Below, one piece after another: positions 59,751-64,000 of a stretch of 64,000 nt of DNA. Source of the DNA: Aeoliella mucimassa. GTDB taxonomy: Bacteria; Planctomycetota; Planctomycetia; Pirellulales; Lacipirellulaceae. The stretch lies in the NCBI RefSeq assembly GCF_007748035.1, contig NZ_CP036278.1, positions 868,001-932,000 of the forward strand. Direction: 5' to 3'. Positions within the stretch are counted from its first letter, which is position 1. Each line of letters begins with the position of its first letter. The notes below the pieces were generated by a model. It was not told where the DNA came from. It did no database searches and saw only the letters and a list, made by a program, of their open reading frames with translations. Made by a program: the position numbers and the translations under genes.

Positions 59751-61099
59751 TGGAGTGCGAGTCGTTGCCGAAAACCAGCGGTCAGGGCTAGCAGGCCAAG
59801 TAATAGCCCTGGCGACGAAGGTTCGGGAATCGACTCGGTTGCGAGCGACGTGGCCGCGGATTGCAGATGGTCGCGCCACAGCGTGTAGTCGCCGAGGTCG
59901 ACGATACCGTTGCCGTTGCCATCGGCGCCAGTCCCTGCGGGACTAATGGTTCGCCCAAAGTCGCGGCGCCATTGTTGGTAGTCCGACTGATCGATGACCC
60001 CGTCGAAGTTATAGTCGCCAGTGGCTTGCTGCACCGGGCTTAGCAGAGTATCGGGCGTGAGAAGCAAGAGTAAGGCAGGGCTAATGTCCTGATCGAGTTT
60101 GCCAAGAGCGAGCACGTAGCCTTCGTCGTTTACTGCGACTGCGCGTTCGTAGATGTAGTCGCCACCGTCGGCGATTTCGTTCAGGTCATACGGTGTCCAG
60201 CTATCGTCCGGCTCCTGCTGCCAAAGCGTCGCAAGCGGTTCCGTTGTGGCGGTCGCTTTCCAGGAGTAGCCGACAATCAGGCCCGTGTTGTTGAGATCGT
60301 TGGCCGAAGCGTACTCTACTCCTCCCTGGCTGGGTAGCGAAAGCTGTTCGATCGCTGCGCCTGCAACGCTGACAAACGGTTCGGGGTTGAAGTAGCTGAT
60401 TTCCGGCACCACCGCGTTCCCGATAACCACGCCCAGGTCGTTGATCGCAGTTGGCGAAACGCTGCTTCCAAAGCTGTCGAGCACAATGCTACTGCCGTCT
60501 GGCTGCCACCGGATGCCTTGCGTAGGCCCATCGGTCCGTTGCCAGCCAACAATCTGCCCAGCATCGTTGATGCCCATCGCTGCAGCTCGTGTCGCCAGGG
60601 GGGTGAAGTCGAGAAGCGTGTTGCTGTCGGGGGTGCTCAGCACTGCATGAGTCACATAGTCGGAGGAACTGCTGCCGGTGCCTTCGAGTGTGGAGTCGCC
60701 TACCGCAATGCCGGCCGAGTTCACGTCGTTCAAATGGCTGTATCCCACACTCCCGTTATAGAAATGGCAGTCGTCGCGATCGCAAGTGGTGTACCACCAG
60801 TAATAGGTGTCTAGGGGAGGGAGCGATTGTTGTACCCCTTGCTCCACACGAGCTGCGTGGTCGCCGTACGCCCCTTCGTATTGCCCGATGCAGCGATCGC
60901 CACTTTGCCCCGTCGGCATGAATGTCGTGGAGGCTCCCACCGGGGTGAGTAGTGGATAGTGATCGAATGTCGGTAGGGTAGCCAATTCAGCGGGCGACCA
61001 GTTGGTAATGTCGGTGACCGTGTACTGGGGCTGGCCCAATGCAGTGGATGCCAAGAGCCAAGCGATTGCCAGCCGAACACCAATCGAGAAAGGCGACAT
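59747..61099 (-). CDS. PEP-CTERM secreted protein with HAF-like repeats and dockerin-like stretch
   Basis: 450 residues from ATG 61099. Signal peptide GVRLAIAWLLASTALGQ. The middle carries HAF-type repeats of secreted proteins (GINDAGQIVGWQRTDGP, SVSPTAINDLGVVIGN, SANDLNNTGLIVGYSW). Near residue 390-430 comes a planctomycete dockerin-like stretch with two EF-hand-like loops (YNFDGVIDQSDYQQWRRDFG, DGNGNGIVDLGDYTLWRDHL). The end, PEPSSPGLLLGLLALTAGFRQRLALH, is a PEP-CTERM sorting signal. Its stop overlaps that of the fucosidase gene, tail to tail. Confidence 0.82.
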   Translation of the reverse strand: MSPFSIGVRLAIAWLLASTALGQPQYTVTDITNWSPAELATLPTFDHYPLLTPVGASTTFMPTGQSGDRCIGQYEGAYGDHAARVEQGVQQSLPPLDTYYWWYTTCDRDDCHFYNGSVGYSHLNDVNSAGIAVGDSTLEGTGSSSSDYVTHAVLSTPDSNTLLDFTPLATRAAAMGINDAGQIVGWQRTDGPTQGIRWQPDGSSIVLDSFGSSVSPTAINDLGVVIGNAVVPEISYFNPEPFVSVAGAAIEQLSLPSQGGVEYASANDLNNTGLIVGYSWKATATTEPLATLWQQEPDDSWTPYDLNEIADGGDYIYERAVAVNDEGYVLALGKLDQDISPALLLLLTPDTLLSPVQQATGDYNFDGVIDQSDYQQWRRDFGRTISPAGTGADGNGNGIVDLGDYTLWRDHLQSAATSLATESIPEPSSPGLLLGLLALTAGFRQRLALH

Positions 61100-61287
61100 A
61101 ATGGCGCTTTCGATAGGAGGAAAAGAACGCGAAGACCACGCGGAGTCGTAGCGTCCTTTCACGGTAACCGAAAAAGCGTATCGCGTGATACAACCAATAG
61201 GTCGACTATCGGTAAAAAGCTGCCTAGAAACAGCCAGATTCTCAGCGCATGAGCCCACTCGCTTTGGCGAGTGGACTCAAGGTGAGG

Positions 61288-61548
61288 TCAGTCGAGCACG
61301 TCGTGAATCGTATCGCGCAGCTCTTCGCTCGAAACTTCGCGGAGCGATTTGCCACGGTTCTCGAGTTTCTCGGTGACGCGAATCACGGTTTCACGCATCA
61401 TGCCGTGGGTTTCTTCCGAGCCGCCAGCGAGCAGAAAGTCCTTCGAGCGGGTCAAGCGTTTGTGCCCATCGTCGGCATCGAATGCCAGACCGAGCAGCGC
61501 AGGCCCCTGCGTAGGCGGAGACTTCGGTAGTCGATTCTTGTTGGACAT
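61288..61548 (-). CDS. Small conserved protein of unknown function
   Basis: 86 residues, hydrophilic, with a basic start (MSNKNRLPKSPPTQGPALLGLAFD) and an end GMMRETVIRVTEKLENRGKSLREVSSEELRDTIHDVLD that is helical. It is common in style among planctomycete small proteins, but no function is known to me. It lies 77 bp before the FHA gene end on the same strand and could be co-transcribed with it. Confidence 0.65.
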   Translation of the reverse strand: MSNKNRLPKSPPTQGPALLGLAFDADDGHKRLTRSKDFLLAGGSEETHGMMRETVIRVTEKLENRGKSLREVSSEELRDTIHDVLD

Positions 61549-61624
61549 GCTAACTCCAGACAGGTAATTGCAAACGGACCACGATCCAGCATCGGATCGC
61601 GGAGGGTGTGCCAGTTACCCAATT

Positions 61625-62332
61625 CTAGCGCCGACGCGCCATTTCGCGTAGGATATCAGCGGCCGCCTCGCGGCTGTCCTTCGACTGCTTCTTGGGAATC
61701 GGGGGCAATTTGCCGAAGGTTCTTTTACCTTTGGCTTTGGCCTTCTCCTCATCCAATTCCTCGCCTAGATCGCCCTCGGCAGCTTCTTCGGATCCCTCAG
61801 CGGCTTCAGGCGACTGTCCATCGACCGGAAGTGGGGGGATCGCAGCGACCGTGTGCGTCTCGTCCATGCGGAACGATTGGGTCTCGCGGGTCGCCGCCGA
61901 GGTGTCGGGCGAGGGACCCAAGAGCCAACGACTGATGTCGTCTTCGAACACACCGCTACTTTCGGCGTCGGGCGGGGTGGTGGCTGCACGGGAAACCGCG
62001 TCGGCCACGTCCTTTACCTTCGGCTTCTTGGTGCGGTTAATATCTTGAGCGGCATCCAGGCGGAACTCGAGCGTACCGACTCGGATCTCGTCGCCATGGT
62101 TAAGCGACGTCTCTCCGTCGATCTTCTCGCCATTCACATACGTGCCGTTGCGGCTACCGAGATCGCGAACCGTTAGCCCACCGTCGACCCGGGTAATTGC
62201 GCAGTGGTGACGGCTGATCGCTTCGCTCCCGGCTCGCAACGTACAGTCGCTAGCCCGGCCGATCACGAACTTCTCGCGTTTCAGCGGGATTTCCGTTCCT
62301 TGTTTGGCACCAGCCAATACAATTAGCTTCAT
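61625..62332 (-). CDS. FHA-domain protein
   Basis: 235 residues. N-terminal forkhead-associated domain, about residues 5-90: FVIGRASDCTLRAGSEAISRHHCAITRVDGGLTVRDLGSRNGTYVNGEKIDGETSLNHGDEIRVG, with the phosphothreonine-binding GR, SRHH and SRNGTYVNG. The rest is charged and low-complexity (EEAAEGDLGEELDEEKAKAKGKR), then DSREAAADILREMARRR. FHA domains dock on phosphothreonine proteins; planctomycetes have many Ser/Thr kinases, but none is in this window. The upstream 360 bp is A+T-rich. Confidence 0.9.
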   Translation of the reverse strand: MKLIVLAGAKQGTEIPLKREKFVIGRASDCTLRAGSEAISRHHCAITRVDGGLTVRDLGSRNGTYVNGEKIDGETSLNHGDEIRVGTLEFRLDAAQDINRTKKPKVKDVADAVSRAATTPPDAESSGVFEDDISRWLLGPSPDTSAATRETQSFRMDETHTVAAIPPLPVDGQSPEAAEGSEEAAEGDLGEELDEEKAKAKGKRTFGKLPPIPKKQSKDSREAAADILREMARRR

Positions 62333-62691
62333 TTGCTATCGCTCCTGCCTCATCCGTACCTGTGGATAAAACGTCTGACAAAATAGTCCGGCAAGGTACA
62401 TGTACAGATTGGCAACAAGCCTCCGAACGGGGGTGACGAAAGGGCTGCTTCGCACACGGCGCTTCGCAGAACCTAACATCGGCATGAGCCTAGCTTGGGG
62501 ATAAAAGGAATAGGATTTGATAATGGTCCACCAAGCTAAGTCCTTACTTTAAATTTTAGTAAGGCCTAGTAATAGAGACTCCTGTCGATTTTCGTTGTTT
62601 TTCACCAATAAAACGGTTTTTCGAGCCAAATTCTAGGCTTTTCGCGCTAAAATTTCTGCTATTTAGTCGGGTGTAGCCTAACCCGGTTAAT
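62333..62691. other. A+T-rich intergenic region with a perfect DnaA box
   Basis: About 360 bp upstream of the FHA gene, unlike the G+C-rich surroundings. It holds TGTGGATAA (62361-62369), the reverse complement of TTATCCACA, and a palindrome CCTTACT/AGTAAGG (62542-62548 and 62558-62564). Only one DnaA box is visible, so an origin is not claimed. Confidence 0.45.
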
Positions 62692-63513
62692 CTATCGGCG
62701 ACGAGTCCAGCTTTCATCGGCGAATTTCGTCGTCGCGATTTCGCCGATCGCTTGTTGCTCGTCGGAGGAAAAGGGGGTGCCCGGTTCGATTTCGAAATCG
62801 AGCCGCTGCACGAGCAAGTCCAACCACCATTCGACCAGAAGTGGGGCTGTTATTGCAACTCCGTTTTCCACACTTTCGCAAAGCTGGGCAATCCCAGGTA
62901 ACTCTGGCGCATGGGGCGACTGCGACAGCAGCACTCCACCATGTTGCAGTACTGAACCGCGATGCTTGCGCTGAGCGCTTCCACACACCTTATGGGTATC
63001 GGGTGGAAGCATAACCGAAGATTGTGATGATTTGGAGAAGAGGACATCTCCCTTTGCTCTACGCAGAAAACAAAGGAACGGTTCGCCCCCTGCGCGGGGT
63101 AGGCTTTCGGGACAACGCAAGAAGCTAGTCGGCGAAAGCTGGACACCTTGCGCAGTGAGATTGCTGAACAGCGCATCAATAAGGGTGAGATGAGCCGCGT
63201 CGTACAGCGCCTGCGTATCGCGTGCTAGCGGATGCCCGGCCGGCACCGCCAGCGAGTAAGTGAGTTCGTGGTGATGCACCAAGGCCCCGCCGCCGGAGGC
63301 TCGACGTACGAGTGGCAGTGGCTGGCTCGTTGCGTGCTGCTCGCGATCGACGTGCGACTGAAAGTAACCGAGCGACAGCGTCGGCGCTTCCCACTCGTAG
63401 AATCGTATCGTTACGACCCCTTGGTCGGACGCTCGCTGCAGCAACCATTCGTCCACCGCCATGTTCCAAGCACCAGCCTGGGGGGGATCGATGATGAGTT
63501 GGCACTTGGTCAT
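62692..63513 (-). CDS. Lipoate-protein ligase A-like (biotin/lipoate transferase fold)
   Basis: 273 residues from ATG 63513 (MTKCQLIIDPPQAGAWNMAVDEWLLQ). Conserved parts of the LplA/LipB-like fold are visible: TLSLGYFQSHVDREQ, RRASGGGALVHHHELTYSLAVP and DVLFSKSSQSSVML, then KVCGSAQRKHRGSVLQHGGVLLSQSPHAPELPGI, which has the Lys and Gly of the lipoyl-AMP-binding loop. The enzyme attaches lipoate (or octanoate) to lipoyl domains. Codon usage is slightly A+T-richer. A start at 63537 would add eight residues. Confidence 0.88.
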   Translation of the reverse strand: MTKCQLIIDPPQAGAWNMAVDEWLLQRASDQGVVTIRFYEWEAPTLSLGYFQSHVDREQHATSQPLPLVRRASGGGALVHHHELTYSLAVPAGHPLARDTQALYDAAHLTLIDALFSNLTAQGVQLSPTSFLRCPESLPRAGGEPFLCFLRRAKGDVLFSKSSQSSVMLPPDTHKVCGSAQRKHRGSVLQHGGVLLSQSPHAPELPGIAQLCESVENGVAITAPLLVEWWLDLLVQRLDFEIEPGTPFSSDEQQAIGEIATTKFADESWTRRR

Positions 63514-63676
63514 GAGAGGGATATCACGCAGAGACACAGGGGACGCGGAAGGGGATGGAATGGGGACAGCGTGTTATCTGGGGTAATAGGAACAATAACG
63601 ATACTAATTCCCATAATCCGTATTGGTCGACGAATAACAGCAAAAGCTATCCGTGATAACGAGGAGGTTGTTTGAA

Positions 63677-63859
63677 ATGGAAAACGAGCAAAACACGCAG
63701 GTTCGCTTCAAGCTCTTCGAGAGTGTCTCGAAACCATGGGCCACCATCTGTCAGGAGGCTGCGGACTTTGCTTCTGGAATACCCGAGGAGAGGCTGATTT
63801 CCATTTCGCACTCTCAAGAAAGCATCAAAGGCATCGTGATCGTTTGGTATCGTAGCTAG
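63677..63859 (+). CDS. Small conserved protein of unknown function
   Basis: 60 residues from ATG 63677, with GAGGAGG 8-10 bases upstream. Sequence MENEQNTQVRFKLFESVSKP, then EAADFASGIPEERLISISHSQ and GIVIVWYRS at the end, which looks like a small alpha/beta unit, common in planctomycetes (from memory). Function unknown. An 86-residue frame on the other strand overlaps it and is rejected. Confidence 0.7.
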   Translation: MENEQNTQVRFKLFESVSKPWATICQEAADFASGIPEERLISISHSQESIKGIVIVWYRS

Positions 63860-64000
63860 CCGTTCTATCGCTCTCAGGCATACCGCGATCAGCTTCACCA
63901 TCGACAACGACCACTACAACCTCCCGTTATAGGCTTGGTGCACTTCTGCCGCCGAAACGAAGCTGTGGTTGCTTCGGCGCGGAGAGTTCTCTACTGTCTC

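Noticed and set aside
63647-63907. 86-residue minus-strand frame over the small plus-strand gene at 63677-63859
   Set aside because: The plus frame has a strong ribosome binding site and better-formed protein sequence; the minus frame has neither.

Overview
The window is a high-GC bacterial chromosome segment that looks like a planctomycete, most likely a member of the Pirellulales. The signs are a DUF1559 prepilin-like protein, a BBP7-type outer membrane protein, PEP-CTERM proteins (one with an EF-hand-like dockerin stretch), two sulfatases, a GH29 fucosidase and a sialidase-like protein, a planctomycete-type cytochrome c with leucine-rich repeats, and FhcA/FhcB of the tetrahydromethanopterin C1 pathway. 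The phylum call is an inference from these families. I see no CRISPR array, rRNA or tRNA gene.

Layout. 0.2-2.0 kb: small membrane protein and miaB, whose TRAM domain carries an in-frame GC-rich palindromic insertion. 2.0-3.6 kb: first copy of an 848-bp IS5-family element and a lower-GC gene. 3.6-8.4 kb: sialidase-like protein, a GlnB-like PII protein beside an R2K-type ATP-grasp protein, a sulfatase, and an XRE regulator with a perfect inverted repeat upstream. 8.7-14.3 kb: lipoprotein plus orphan ABC ATPase, then two poorly known genes. 14.8-18.0 kb: zinc-ribbon protein, hisS, second identical IS copy, YkgJ-type protein. 18.2-23.4 kb: DUF1963-like protein, sulfatase, beta-lactamase-fold hydrolase, and a BRCT-MerR-TPR fusion. 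23.4-28.5 kb: a five-copy 11-bp repeat, a lipoprotein, nnrD, a DUF5615/DUF433 toxin-antitoxin pair, and ribF overlapping nrnA. 28.6-31.8 kb: respiratory bc-complex operon (Rieske protein; cytochrome b fused to two c-type heme domains), followed by a membrane gene apparently split at a GGGGGGA run. 31.9-38.1 kb: fhcA, a large secreted protein, a Dabb protein and fhcB. 38.4-44.9 kb: RRM protein, glucan phosphorylase, a tight glycosyltransferase-endonuclease V-VOC operon, and cytochrome/LRR protein. 45-54.3 kb: DUF885 protein, TauE-like permease, UGT-like glycosyltransferase, TPR lipoprotein, histone-H1-like protein, overlapping ECF sigma/anti-sigma genes, cytidylate-kinase-like protein. 54.4-63.9 kb: envelope and secreted proteins, FHA protein, lipoate ligase-like protein and a small conserved protein.

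How genes work together. The Rieske and cytochrome b/c genes form an electron-transfer complex. FhcA and FhcB belong to one hydrolase/transferase complex though separated here by two other genes. Sulfatases, fucosidase and sialidase-like protein suggest scavenging of sulfated or decorated glycans. Nucleic-acid upkeep is represented by miaB, hisS, nrnA and endonuclease V. The most unusual signals are the two IS copies sitting at the same base of the same palindromic repeat family, the palindrome inside miaB, the PII/ATP-grasp pair, the G6 slippery site, and the BRCT-MerR-TPR fusion.
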